A DNA stretch of 64,000 nt from Tenrec ecaudatus (lineage: Eukaryota > Chordata > Mammalia > Afrosoricida > Tenrecidae). The DNA lies in contig NC_134541.1 in the NCBI RefSeq assembly GCF_050624435.1, positions 99,320,805-99,384,804 on the forward strand, given 5' to 3'. The position numbers and the translations under genes are program-made. Positions 23,041-33,454 of the stretch are shown piece after piece; position 1 is the stretch's first letter, and every line of letters starts with the position of its first letter. The notes under the pieces were generated by a model. The model was given only the letters and a program-made list of their open reading frames with translations. It did not search any database and was not told the origin of the DNA.

Positions 23041-24625
23041 CTTAGATCCTTAGGGAATGACTGAAAGATGCTCATCTTGGCTGAAAGTCCTCCCTCTCAA
23101 TTCCCCTCTTTAGGCTTCCACCAAACTAACACAACTAGTAGGAAAATGGTCATTCTTGGAACAAGCAAGGGCTATTGATCCCCCCAGGAATTTCTAGATG
23201 AGAGACAATGTGTTGATGTACTTCGGGGGGTGGGGGGTGGCTTGCAGGGGCTATGGAACGACAGGGCTCTGAGGCTACAAAATGGCCAGCATCGGATGCT
23301 TACAGGGTGGAGAGGAGGCAGACGGTCTTCTCCTTCGGTACCCCTGGCTTTGCAGCAGCCCCCTTAGAGGGTGGATAGGTAGGCTCACCTCAGGGAGGAA
23401 GTATGGACATGGCACACCTGCTAACTGCAGAAAAACAGAATGGGGGAAGGCTGGGAAACACAGGTTGCACTTGGGAAACAAGACTGTCATAAACAACAGT
23501 AACACATTGAAGGCACCACCCACGCTTAAGCCATCTTCAGTCCAAAGCAGGTGAAGTTCGGCAGCAGCGGCAGCAATGCGCTGAGGGGAAGAAAAGTCGG
23601 GACAGTTCGGAGAGGACGCGCGTCTGTGTCTGTGTCCTGTGTCCTGTGTCCTGTCTCGGAGGTGAGGGAAATCCACTGGAAACCCAACCCTTGCCTCAGG
23701 GCCCTCAGCCCACCTCCGGGAGACTTTTCCCACTAAGGACTTTTGTTGTTTTGATGACACGGTTAAATTTTAATGTCTTCAAGTTCTTGGACATCGTGTC
23801 TATACTTATTTTGTTGTGGGTATATCATTTTCTATTCCTTCAATTCCCCCCCCCCTTTTATACCCACTGGGCCCTCACTCCACCAGAGAAGCCCATCCCT
23901 CCCTGATCCAGGGTCATGGTCTTTCTGGGAGATCTCCTTTCCTTCCTTTCCTTGCTGGGTTCAGGGTTATGTTATGTTTGGAATTCATGTCTCTGTGTTG
24001 TTTTTTTGCTTTCAACGTGGATGAAGAGTTCTGTGAAGAGGATGGTTGGGGGTCCAGTGACTGTCTCACGTGATAAATCTGTCTGCTTGCGTCTCGGATT
24101 AGAAGATGCATCTATGTGCACACACCTTCCTCCTTAAATAAGGATTCTTCCGGAGGAAATTCTTGCTTTGCATTCCGCCTGTGGTCACGCCCCCGAAATT
24201 GACAGGCATGGCCAACAGTGCATGTGCTCAACTGGTCAATTTCTCTAAATTGTGCTACTTTTGTGTGTTTGTTTTTCATCATGGATTTTGCTTTCCAGTT
24301 AGAAGAAAAAAAAACCAAGCCCCACAGTCTGAGCATGTGTGCGGCCGCCTCGGGCCTGAAGCTGAAAGGGTGTGCTTCAGTCTCCCCTTTGCTGTATTGC
24401 TGAATGCCCTTGCTTCCATCTGCCTCGGCTACCCACCGGCCTGTGTCCGTCAGGCATGACGCAGGAAAAGCATGATTCCGTATCCTCAGCAGGTCTGCGA
24501 TCGGTCCAGGTGGAGAGTGAGTGTGTGGGTGCATGTGTGGGGTGAGGGCAGGGAGGGTGTGGGCAGGGGATTTTTTGCCTCTCTCAGTTGAGTGTGGTCT
24601 CCAGGATGGTCCCCTTAAGGAAAGC

Positions 24626-25008
24626 TCAGACAGTCACTTCTGTTTTGCTATTGGTGATGAAGTATGGCTGTGGGGGCGGGTAGTGCTGGGCGCGAGGTCC
24701 CAAGGGATCGCTGGAGCCTGACTCAGCCGTGCCCAGCTTGCCCTTGTTGCCGTAAGCCTGCCGCCGGAGGGACTGCTCGTTGGGGTCCCAGCCCTTAAAG
24801 TTGGCGGTGGTGGTGTTGTAGGCTAGCGGGTGTGCCGGCATCTTATTGACGCGGGACTTCTGTCCATTCTGTTTAGCTGGACCGTGCTCTGGGCTGAAGG
24901 GCCGAGGCTCATCCTCCACTCTCACAGGGTGCAGAGGGAGGTTCCCCTTGGCAGCCAGCTCGGCCAGGTGCCGACGCTTGGAGTAGAAGTCGTCATTGAC
25001 CTTGTCGG
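24626..25008 (-). CDS. SHISA9: SHISA9 terminal coding exon (C-terminal tail, PDZ ligand)
   Basis: SHISA9 (CKAMP44) is a single-pass membrane auxiliary subunit of AMPA receptors that slows recovery from desensitisation at synapses; its cytoplasmic C-terminus binds PDZ scaffolds. This exon encodes about 126 complete residues of that tail. It starts in ADKVNDDFYSKRRHL, passes through basic and proline-rich stretches (PFSPEHGPAKQNGQK, EQSLRRQAYGNKGKLG, QHYPPPQPYFITNSK) and ends in EVTV, the class-II PDZ ligand, then TGA. The acceptor is a long CU tract ending 'ttctatacag' at 25009-25010. The first two bases (CC) complete an alanine codon with the G left by the exon at 57320, so the frame across the 32-kb intron is exact. 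I recognise the family from the conserved tail. No frameshift or stop is seen, so the gene looks functional. Confidence 0.95.
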
Positions 25009-25784
25009 CTGTATAGAAGGAAGGGTGGATAAAGAAGTGGGGAAGAGAAGGAGAGAGAAAGGAGAGAGTTAAGGATTAACAGGGAAAGCTGAAAACAGCA
25101 TAAGTGGGCGGGGGGCAACAGTTCAAACAAGACATACAGGAGAATCTGCAGCTGGAATAAGACAGGGAAGTCAGGCTCACACCCCGTGTGCAAACCAGGC
25201 CAGGAGGGTGAGGGCATCCCTCTACAGCTTCCACCCAATGCCACTGAGTCCATGCCAATCCAGGACGACCCCACGATTGTGTTTTCTCCACTCACAGAAT
25301 ACCACGCCCGCCTTCCACAGTGGGTCCTCACCACCAACCTCCCAGTTAGTAACCCATGAAACTAGGAGAATCTTTACACCCTCCCAGCCCATTACTTCTC
25401 CCCATACAGCCCCACGGATGTCTCTGAGATCTGTTGCTTTCTTATCAAGAGGGTAGATTGATTCTATCTGCTGGGCTCTGGCAGATATTTATCAAGCAAG
25501 GGACAGATTACCAGCTAGCATGTGTATTCACTAAGCCAACCATCTTTTTCTCCCTTATTCCTGTCCCCCATCTGCCATGATTAATGAGCATTTGTGACTG
25601 GGCATCATGAGAAGTGGGCCCTTTCCTGACATCTGAATGGGAAGAATCACAAAGAAATTGGGCGTGCCCATTGCTGAAATCTGAATGAGAAGGGTCACAC
25701 AAAAAATTCCTGTGTAAGGTTGCAAAATGGTAGTTCCTTTCATCCAGAAGTGGTGTCCATTTCCTTGCCCTTGAAGATGGAAAC

Positions 25785-25990
25785 AGGAGCCGTGGTGGCA
25801 TAGTGCTTATACATTGGGCTGCTAACTATCAGGTCAGCAGTTCGAAGTCACCAGCTACTCCTTGGGGGAGGAGTTGGGGAAGGCGGGGATTTCTACTCCC
25901 ATAAAGAGTTACAGTCTCAGAAACTCACAGGGCCCGTTCTTACTGTCTTATAGGTTTGCTATGAGTTGGCATCGACTCGATCACAGTGAA
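25785..25990 (+). repeat. AfroSINE, sense, near full length
   Basis: 'gagccgtggtggcatagtgc', 'attgggctgctaactatcag', 'gtcagcagttcgaagtcacc', 'taaagagttacagtctcaga' and 'atgagttggcatcgactcga'. Well kept, so it serves as a local reference copy. Just before it, at 25625-25722, a 48-bp unit beginning 'gacatctgaatggg' is repeated once. Confidence 0.9.
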
Positions 25991-26317
25991 CTTGGGTCCT
26001 TGAATATGGAATGGCCTTGGGGCTGCCTTTGGCCAGTACAGTGTGGCAGAAGCCCCGCATCCAGGCTTTTCGAGCCTCTGCAGCCTCAGCCAACATGCTA
26101 TCAGAACCCTGCATCTCCAGATGAAGCAAGCTAGTTGCCACCTCTACCTTCACCACCAGCCTGTTAACTGGAATGAGATCATGCAGTCACCACTCAGCCT
26201 GCCAGCTGACCACAGGCCCCGAGCAAGCCCATCTGGAGGCAGCTAGTGCAGAACTGTCTAGCTGATACAGAGGAAGGGTCTCAGAGGTGGTCGGCAGGTT
26301 CAGCCACGAAGAGTCTC

Positions 26318-26475
26318 TGGCTGGTACAGTTGGGGCACTCAGTTGTTAACTGAAAGGTTGGAGGTTCGAGCTCACCTAGTGCGTCTCAGAAGCAAAGCCT
26401 ACTAATTTCTTCATCTCGGGCACACACAGGGCTACATGGCTTAATGTCAACTGCTGTGTAGTTTGGTTTTGATGT
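26318..26475 (+). repeat. AfroSINE variant, sense, partial
   Basis: 'cactcagttgttaactgaaa', 'ggttggaggttcgagctcac' (box B-like) and the tail 'tgtagtttggttttg'. The middle is shortened. Confidence 0.65.
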
Positions 26476-26709
26476 TAAGCCACAGAGGCAGGGGCAGCAG
26501 GGAAGTCTCAGAGCAGCATGAGGGTCCATCCTGAGAAAGAAGGGTGCCATTTCAAGGGCAGTGAAGGAAGCAGGGGCTGTTCCAGATCACCCGCTGTGGG
26601 ACTACCCACGCCTACAAGTCAACCAGCCCCAGGCTGTCTAGGGAGTGCGAGACAGGCACAGATTTCAAGTCTGGGACCAGAAACTATTCTTCAAAGAGCT
26701 TTAAACAAA

Positions 26710-26914
26710 CAAAAAGCCAAACTCACTGTCATCGAGTAGATTCTGACTCCCAGGGACCCTGTAGGACCGAGTGCAACTGCCCCTTCAGAGATTGCAACTC
26801 TTTACAGGAATAGAAAGTCTCTTTTTCCTCTGGTGGAGCGGCTGGTGGTTTTGAACTGCTGACCTCGAGGTTAGCAGTCCAATGAGTAACCGCAATACCA
26901 CCAGGACTGCTCCA
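26710..26914 (-). repeat. AfroSINE, antisense
   Basis: 'ccaaactcactgtcatcgag', 'ggctggtggttttgaactgc', 'tgacctcgaggttagcagtc' and 'aataccaccaggactgctcc'. Confidence 0.85.
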
Positions 26915-28069
26915 AAGAGCTTTAGTCAAGATAATGTCAGCAGCAAGGGAGTCGGCAGTCAAGTGGATGGACTTCCGCTGAGACCAGGAAATGTAATTTG
27001 TAATATTTGTAAAATGTAATATTTCTGGTTCTCTGTGATTTGGATTCAGGACAGGAGTCCCTGGCCATTCTTGGCTCTGACTAGTGTGGTCCCTGTCTTA
27101 CTATATTAAAAAGCTCCTTGTGCAAGAAAGAGTGGATTCACTGAACAGCCTTGTAAGTCCCATTAATAAATGCATTAACCTAATCAGCCCTGGTACCTCG
27201 TAGGCAGATGGTTGACAAGCTGACCAAGAAACAGATGTTTAAGTTTTTCAACAACACTGGCCCTCTCTGTTTGATTTTCCATCATTGAAAAAGAGGAAGA
27301 AGGAAAGAAAAAGGTGCCTTCTTTCCAATAAGCCTAATTGCTTTGAAGGAATCAGGGCTGTAAAATTAAACTGTACCTGCCTCCATCTGTGTCTTTCTTA
27401 ATTAGTAGCAGACACTTGTACAGGTGCATGGCAGGATGGAGCCACACTTCCGTGGAAATGGAGTGAGACAAGGTAATAACCAGTTTTCCAGACAGGCTGC
27501 ACATTTGAGGGTCGCGGCAGGCAGTCTCCCCTCCACCTTCTTTCCTCAGCCCAAAGACACCTTAAGGGTGATATTCTTGGGTCTCCACTCAGGTGATGGA
27601 TTCCTCCTGGTAAGTGAAGTTCCGATCAAAGCTCCACCTCTGCTCAGCCACCTCTGCCTTTGAGTAACAAATACGATCACAGGGACTGATCAATCTTCCC
27701 CTTAAGATCAAGTGGTCTAGAAGATCTCCTGCCATTGCCTGAACTCTAGCTCGATGCCCACCCTCCCCCAGAGCTACCTTCTTCCTATTCCTGAGCCTAC
27801 CAAGTTCTTCCCCTCCGTCTCCCGGCCAATTGTGGCCCCAAAAGGGGCTCTTATTTTGGGCTGCATATCTGGACCCCTCTGTTGCTTGTTCCTCAGACCC
27901 AGTGACCCATTCCATGGAGCCTTACTCCAAAGCGCTCTTATTTTTATAGGTCCAGTGCCTGTATCCCTACAGGGAATGATCCTTCCAAGTTACTGGGTGC
28001 TGGATGAGGCTTGACTAGACTGTGAGTTTTAAGGAGGACCAGGATCTTCTCTGCTCTTGCTGTCTCCAA

Positions 28070-28640
28070 ACAACTAACTCGTGGCCTGTCGTGCCTCACA
28101 GCGTCGTTGTTAGCTGCCAGATAGCAGGCCCCAGTACGTGGTGACCCCATGCCCCAGGGACAGAAATGCAGTCCAGTCCTGAGTCGCCCCCATGAGGACT
28201 TGCAGACTAAGCCATGGTGAGTCAGAGGGTTTCCCTGGCTGCTGTTCAGAAGCAGACTGCCAGGCCTTTCTCCTTAGTCCAGCAGTTCTCAACCTTCCTC
28301 ATGCAGCGACCCTTCCATACAGTTCCTCATGTTGTGGTGAACCCACAACCACAAACTTATTTTCGTTGCTACTTCATAACTGTCATTTTGCTACTGTTAT
28401 GAATCGGGCGACCCCTGTGAAAGGTGACCCACAGGTTGAGAACTGTTAGTCAATCTTAGTCTGGAAGCTCCACCGAAACCTGTTCCTCACCATTGTAAAA
28501 CACCCTCCCGCTTTCCTGACAGACGGTGGGTGCTGGGTATGCATGTACACTCGCTAGGAACCAAACCCAAGTCTCCTGCATGGAGCATGAGAGGGCTACC
28601 CCAGAACCACTGACCCATCATGAGTACACCAGTGGGAGAG
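28070..28640 (-). repeat. tRNA-Gly-like SINE, antisense, split by a SPIN element
   Basis: The left part ends 'gactgccaggcctttctcct'. The right part resumes 'aatcttagtctggaagctcc', 'acctgttcctcaccattg' and 'caagtctcctgcatggagca'. The block order equals 34480-34825. Confidence 0.7.
28280..28445 (-). mobile_element. SPIN-type non-autonomous hAT transposon
   Basis: From 'cagcagttctcaaccttcct' to 'ccacaggttgagaactg', with the diagnostic interior 'cttcataactgtcattttgc' and 'gaatcgggcgacccctgtga'. Ends are inverted (cagcagttctcaacc / ggttgagaactg). Flanks 'ccttagtc' and 'tgttagtc' look like an imperfect 8-bp duplication. Orientation is relative to the copy at 29813. Confidence 0.85.
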
Positions 28641-28881
28641 GGCTTCAGGGACATGGGTTTGAAGAAGTATGGCAGGCAATGAAAGTATCCCAATGCCAAG
28701 GGCATCTCTAAAATGTTAGACATGGGCAGGGTGTTTTCATCTTCAGTCACCTACTCTACATACATTGTAAAAGGTAGTGAAGGGGTGGGGATCCAGGTTA
28801 AGTGCCTAGTTCTCAGGCAAGGAAACCAGGCTGCTGGCCCAGCCTCAGCCCCTACTTGAAAACTTGAAAGGTCTGGGTGTT

Positions 28882-29465
28882 TGTGGTAGTTACATAATCT
28901 GGTGTCAATTTTGGACTTGAGAGGATTAAGAGTGAAGGGGTAGAGTCTAGTCTATCAATCAGGTCATAGTCAATGAGTGGGTGGGCATGGCCTTCCCCCT
29001 GAGCATTCTGGGAATTCCTGAATTTCCTCCTTGGAGGCAGGAGAGACTTGCTCTCTCTGCTCACTTCTTTGGAGACTCTCTACTAACAAGGCTAACTTCC
29101 AGCAAGGCATCTCTAAGAAGAAGCCACATGGACCTACCCTGATGCAGCTAGAACTTTGGACCTGGAGAATCCACATGGAGACCCCTGCCAGTGCTGAGAT
29201 GCTTACAATGCCACTGGACCCACAAGACTTCCCACCCACTGGCCTGGGATCTTCCTACATTCAGCGTCATTGCATCTGTTTCATGAATCTGAAGAGCACT
29301 TCATAGATTGGTATCGGACATACGAGCTAATATCAGACTTATAGACTTGATATGGACTGGGCTGGATGTTTTCTCAATATTCAACTGATCTTGTAGATAA
29401 ACCTCTTTCTTACACAGAGATGTGTGTCCATGAATTTGTTTCTCTAGTCTACTCAGACAAACACA
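28882..29465 (+). repeat. MaLR-type LTR with perfect 5-bp target duplication
   Basis: 584-base TG...CA element from 'tgtggtagttacataatctg' to 'tctactcagacaaacaca'. The five bases before it (28877-28881) and after it (29466-29470) are both 'gtgtt'. It carries 'gtagataaacctctttctta' near the end, as MLT1-type LTRs do. Solo LTR. It is the empty-site reference for the U6 insertion at 42188. Confidence 0.85.
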
Positions 29466-29599
29466 GTGTTCTTTGGCCATTCCTAGCTGAGGGGAGGTTG
29501 AATGAAGTCTAGTGAAGGGGCAAGGGTGGGTTAGAGTCTGAAAGTAGACTGGTCTCCTCCGCTCATCTCCTTAAAATTAGTGTGAAACCACAGTGGCCT

Positions 29600-30060
29600 C
29601 CTGTACAGGCAATCAAAACTTTGCATGGCCCTCCACCATCTTCACAGCTGGTGGTTCAAGTTCATTGTTGAAGTCACTCTATTCTGAGCTCTTTCCAACT
29701 TACGAAGCTCCTTTTCCAGCACTCTATCAGGAAATGGTCCGTGGGAATCTAAAGGGATTTCAATTTTCAGAAACAGACCACCAAGCCTATCTTCCTAATC
29801 TGCTTTAGTCTACAGTAGTTCTCAACCCATGGGTTGCGACCCCTTTGGGGGTCGAACGACCCTTTCACAGGGGTCGCCCGATTCAGTAGCAAAATTACAG
29901 TTATGAAGTAGCAACAAAAATAATTTTATGGTTTGGGGGGGGTCACCACAACATGAGGAACTAATTAAGGTCGAGATCCACTGGGCTAGAAGCGCTGCAG
30001 GAACCTGTGCACTGTGATGCTGCATGTGGAATCTGAAACGCTGAGCCTTAGCTTTCAGTA
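29600..30060 (-). repeat. tRNA-Gly-like SINE, antisense, split by a SPIN element
   Basis: The left part is 'tttcagaaacagaccaccaa', 'gcctatcttcctaatctgct', 'ttagtcta'. The right part resumes 'ggctagaagcgctgcaggaa'. Without the SPIN copy these read as the SINE block 'ttagtctagaagctctgc'. Confidence 0.65.
29813..29983 (+). mobile_element. SPIN-type non-autonomous hAT transposon
   Basis: Begins 'cagtagttctcaacccatgg', continues 'ttgcgacccctttgggggtc' and 'gaacgaccctttcacagg', and ends 'tcgagatccactg'. The left flank is 'gtcta', the right 'ggctagaa', consistent with the TCTAGA-type target that SPIN prefers. Confidence 0.9.
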
Positions 30061-30149
30061 GTCTATCAGTAAGTGAAGGCTACCCCAATACGACACATGG
30101 ACAGCTCACCACTTTGCCTGGCGATGCTCTTTGCCAGGAGCTGAATAGG

Positions 30150-30290
30150 ATCGCTAGGATGTTTACATTTGTCGTGCTTCTCAACATTCTAAGAAGTGGG
30201 TCCCACCTTATAAGTAGGAAACTTGAGGCTCAGGAGGCTTGTCCAATTGATAAAGATGGAATTTGAGTGAGGGTTACCATGAACACAACA
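30150..30290 (-). repeat. MIR SINE fragment, antisense
   Basis: 'ataagtaggaaacttgaggc' then 'tcaggaggcttgtccaattg' fit antisense MIR. Divergent. Confidence 0.45.
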
Positions 30291-30639
30291 CTTACCATTC
30301 ATTTAACCATTTACCTGCCTGGAAGAAGATAAGGCTACCTCTGTGGGGAAGGATTAATCTGCAGAAACTTTTCCTCCTAAACTGAATAAAATATAGTAGG
30401 TATTATATAGGACAAATACGCTTTCTTGATTCTTCCTCTTAAAATATCAGGGCTTGGGGCATGGTACACATGTAAACAGCATATTCCACTTCAAAATGGG
30501 TCAAAAGGAAGATCAAATGCTAGGGTCTTACATTAAAACCGAACTACGTCTGCCATCTTGACTTTATCCACATCCCTTGACTATAGTGAGAAGGATTCTC
30601 TAGAGGCTTTAATCCATGTTGGGACCTTGCAAACTGAGC

Positions 30640-30970
30640 GCGGACTTAGCCGCCATCCACAGTCTTCTGCAAATGGGGTGTCCACAATGTGAGCTCTCTC
30701 CTGCAGATGTGAGTTTTATGCTGTACAGTCTTTGGGTCACGTAGGTTGGTGTGCTTCTTCCATGTGAACTTAGTTGATGTGTCAATTAGATGGCTCCTTG
30801 TTTTTAAAAAGCCATTACGACCCCATACTCTATTCTTTCTGAAAGCTGGGCACCAGGTGGTTTCTTCATCTCCCCACTTTGCTATAGCTCTCCTATCTTC
30901 AATGAGCTCTTCAAAGGGGCAAGCCTCAGGATCAAACATCAAAATGCCACAGCTGCAAGACTGATGGTGC
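30640..30970 (-). repeat. L1-type 3' UTR fragment, antisense
   Basis: 'cttcttccatgtgaacttag', 'gctgggcaccaggtggtttc' and 'tttgctatagctctcctatc' are the reverse complement of the blocks at 10740-10880 and 14700-14850. Bases 30970-31500 beyond it hold nothing I recognise. Confidence 0.55.
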
Positions 30971-31504
30971 CCCAAACACTCCCCGGGAAATGTGGGACAG
31001 GTGACAGGAGCTGGTGGTGACACGGGGCCTCCCACCAGCTTCTTCCACATGCAGGTTGGCTACTGTGAAGCTAGGTCTCAAACTCCTCTGGAGAGGCGGC
31101 CAGCCTCAGTTACAGAGCTGGGCTGCACAAAGACACCCTCCTACAACTGAGAGGGGGGCTAGGGTTCTTCATCTGGCAGGTGTCTGCCAGGTAGTTGTTC
31201 AGCTGAACGGCATTTTGTCGACTCCCGATGCCAATGAGGTAGATGTGGTTGCCTGGCTTCCTCACACTATACCACATTAATTCTATTCCTAGCAATATAG
31301 TAGGGTCACAGTTTGAGACACTCCCCAATACCTCTCCTGCTGTGCTTCCTCTACCTCTCTCCATCACGCTAGACATGGGCCAAGAGCCTTTACGTGGTGC
31401 AAACCCACCCGCTGCTCTGGAGACCCTGTAGGTCAGCTTTACTCTGTCTTAAAGGGAAGCTTGGCTAGCAACTCAACAGGCTTTATTACTAGGAGCCATA
31501 AGGA

Positions 31505-31665
31505 AGCAGTGGCGGCTCAGTAGCTGAACTCTCATCTTCTCTTAGGTGACCCGGGCTCCATTCCTGGCCATCGCATCTCAAGCACAGCCATCATATTGGT
31601 TTGGAATCCCACACTAGCCTTCTAGAAACCAATAGAAGAGCTCCTAAGTCTTGAAAGGCAAGACC
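31505..31665 (+). repeat. tRNA-Gly-like SINE, sense
   Basis: The head reads 'agtggcggctcagtagctga', 'actctcatcttctcttaggt' and 'gacccgggctccattcctgg', recognisably a decayed tRNA-Gly with box A and box B in place. 'aagcacagccatcatat' follows. The family is a SINE rather than a tRNA gene because a long non-tRNA body follows. Confidence 0.6.
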
Positions 31666-31829
31666 CTGTAAAATTAGAAAATGTTGAGAAAGGAGGATGT
31701 AGAACTATAGCCCAAAGCTTGAAAGATTCCGTGCACAAGGTTTACGCTGTCTGCAAGACTATTTGTATGAACTGCATCCCTGACTTTTGTGGCCGTGAAA
31801 TCTTTTTTATAATATCAGGCAGAGTAGAT

Positions 31830-32035
31830 GGATCTAAGATCACATCCCAGTTCTTCCACTTACAAACCAAAGAAAGTGGTCTAACCTCTCTGAGTCTCAA
31901 CTGCACAATGGAAAATAACTATATGCTACATAACAGGGGACTGAGAATGTTAAAGAGAATTCTGTAAAACACGAGCAATGCCTTTGCCTCAGAGTAGATT
32001 CTACAGATGGTAGCTACTGTTATCGTTATTAGAAA
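31830..32035 (+). repeat. MIR SINE, sense
   Basis: 'atcacatcccagttcttcca', 'cttacaaaccaaag', 'taacctctctgagtctcaac' and 'agatggtagctactgttatc' follow MIR. Confidence 0.75.
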
Positions 32036-32139
32036 ATAAAAAGAATATAAAACGAGGGTAAGGAAATCTACCTTTCAGAATGTTGGGGAGACATAACGAA
32101 GAGAAGGGGCATAAAAGCACAAATGAGGCACGTAGTAGT

Positions 32140-32500
32140 GTTGTTGTCGGCTGTCATTGAGTGTGCCCCGGTTCATGCTGATCCATGCAAAACGGAACGC
32201 GACAGAATGCTGCCCGGTCCTGCTCTGTCCTCATGTCAGTTGCAGACTGAGCTCAACACTTCTTAGCTCTTCTTTATACCCATAGGGTTTTCACTGACTA
32301 GTTTTTGGAAGTAGATTTCCAGGCTTTCCACCTAGTCCATCTTACTCTGGAAGCTCCACTGAAACCTGTCCAGTGTACAGTAACATCCAAGCTTCCACTG
32401 ACAGATGGGTGACAACTGTGCTTGATTTGAGATGCAATGGCAGGGATGGTCTCCTAAACAGAATATGGGGGTTCTAGGACTGAAACACCACTACTTCATA
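32140..32500 (-). repeat. tRNA-Gly-like SINE, antisense
   Basis: 'ttgttgtcggctgtcattga' (RTE-like tail), 'agggttttcactgactagtt', 'aagtagatttccaggctttc', 'tggaagctccactgaaacct' and 'gacagatgggtgacaactgt'. Confidence 0.75.
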
Positions 32501-32509
32501 TGACTTGCA

Positions 32510-32615
32510 GCAATAAAACCTGTTGAGTCCAATTCATAGCGACCCTCTAAGAGAGTAGAACTGCCTGATAGGGTTTCCAGAGCAGCTGGTGAGTTTGAAC
32601 CACTGCTCTGTTAGA
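32510..32615 (-). repeat. AfroSINE, antisense, partial
   Basis: 'ccaattcatagcgaccctct', 'agagtagaactgcctgatag' and 'agcagctggtgagtttgaac'. Confidence 0.65.
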
Positions 32616-32624
32616 TGAGTACTT

Positions 32625-32805
32625 GAGCTAGGTTTGTTGTGCCAACTTGGCCTCCAGAGGAACATCTGGGTGGCGGTTAATCAGGTTGCAACTTGATCAA
32701 AGGTTGACCTAGATAAATGCTTTCTCAGGTCTGCTTTTCTCTTGTTCTCCCTGGTGATCAGACCAGCTTGCTGCTGCTTGAGCTAGTTCTTTGCGTCAAC
32801 CGTGT
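32625..32805 (+). repeat. MaLR-type LTR, 5' fragment
   Basis: 'gttgtgccaacttggcctcc', 'ggcggttaatcaggttgcaa' and 'ctctggtgatcagaccagc-like' blocks match the first third of the LTR at 18504. It stops where the RPL18 copy begins. Confidence 0.55.
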
Positions 32806-32814
32806 GCTCTACTA

Positions 32815-33213
32815 CCTAGTTGATGGTGAGGATCTTGTCCCCGGCCTTGAGGATGCAGCTATGGGTCTGGCTGCTCACTCACAGGGCACACACCTTCAGC
32901 TTGGGCTATCTCCACCCACACATCATCTGTCATGGTCCCCATGACCACAAATGTCTTCTTGGCGCATCTAGGAAGTTTCATCGTCTGGATCATCCAAAGG
33001 AAGGAGCAGGTGGGGCCAGTTGAACAGCCTCTTCAGCACAATCTGGTTGAAGGTGGAGTTGATCTACCAGGCCAGAAAGCTGTACAGTTTGACCAGAAGG
33101 CACAGGTCAATGTCCTGGCTCTTGGGTTCCTTGAAGTCAATCTTTGGGTCCTTGTTGTGGTGGATGTCAACTCCCATGATGGCACCTCCCGCTCAGCCAA
33201 GGCCAGAAAGAGG
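32815..33213 (-). pseudogene. RPL18: RPL18 processed pseudogene, 3'-truncated
   Basis: An intronless copy of the first part of ribosomal protein L18 (large-subunit protein) mRNA. It starts at a 5' terminal oligopyrimidine-like 'ctctttctggccttggctga', then 'gcgggaggtgccatcatggg', and reads [20 protein letters not shown] and [17 protein letters not shown] before an in-frame TAG at codon 38. Downstream, in shifted frames, 'acctccaccttcaaccaga-like', 'ctgaagaggctgttcaa', 'ctagatgcgccaagaag' and 'aagatcctcacc' keep the mRNA order up to about codon 120 of roughly 188. The C-terminal third and poly(A) tail are missing. Non-functional: stop, frameshifts, no introns. It lies in SHISA9's last intron, on the same strand as the gene. 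Confidence 0.9.
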
Positions 33214-33241
33214 GAACCAGAATGGATATCCCTTTCCTTAT

Positions 33242-33450
33242 CTGGAGCCCTGGTGGCATAGTGGTTATGCATTGGGCAGCTAACTGCAAGGTCAGCAGTA
33301 CGAAACCACTAGCTACTCCCCGGAAGAAAGACAGAACTGTCTACTCTGGTAAAGAGTTCTAGTCTCTGAAGCCCACAGGGCAGTTCTACCCTGTCCTATA
33401 GGGTTACTATGAGTAGGTATCTACTCAATGGCGTTGATTTGGTGTGAGTT
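33242..33450 (+). repeat. AfroSINE, sense, full length
   Basis: 'ggagccctggtggcatagtg', 'gttatgcattgggcagctaa', 'aggtcagcagtacgaaacca', 'aaagagttctagtctctgaa', 'agttctaccctgtcctatag' and the tail 'cgttgatttggtgtgag'. One of the best-kept copies. Confidence 0.9.
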
Positions 33451-33454
33451 CCTT

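Larger units (their letters stand above)
20620..24625 (-). other. SHISA9: Inferred SHISA9 3' UTR (about 4 kb)
   Basis: The terminal coding exon stops at 24626 with no splice donor obvious beyond it. The first plausible end downstream that looks like a transcript 3' end is at 20640: several hundred bases of repeat-free sequence (20640-21350) leading to AATAAA and a GT-rich stretch. Within it lie three AfroSINEs (21680-21903, 21905-22095, 22830-23040) and a short GA run. A long 3' UTR is common for neuronal genes, but the length here is inferred from one strand of DNA only. A nearer poly(A) site could also be used. Confidence 0.5.

Noticed and set aside
23275-23760. 161-residue open frame on the minus strand inside the inferred 3' UTR
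   Set aside because: No domain, no relation to SHISA9, and it lies beyond the stop codon; treated as untranslated sequence.
24163-24459. Overlapping open frames on both strands next to the SHISA9 terminal exon
   Set aside because: They lack recognisable domains and sit in the 3' UTR; the real frame is fixed by the SHISA9 match and splice sites.
33020-33283. Open frames covering the RPL18-like region
   Set aside because: They are in the wrong strand or frame and run into the neighbouring AfroSINE; the true reading is a broken minus-strand RPL18 copy.
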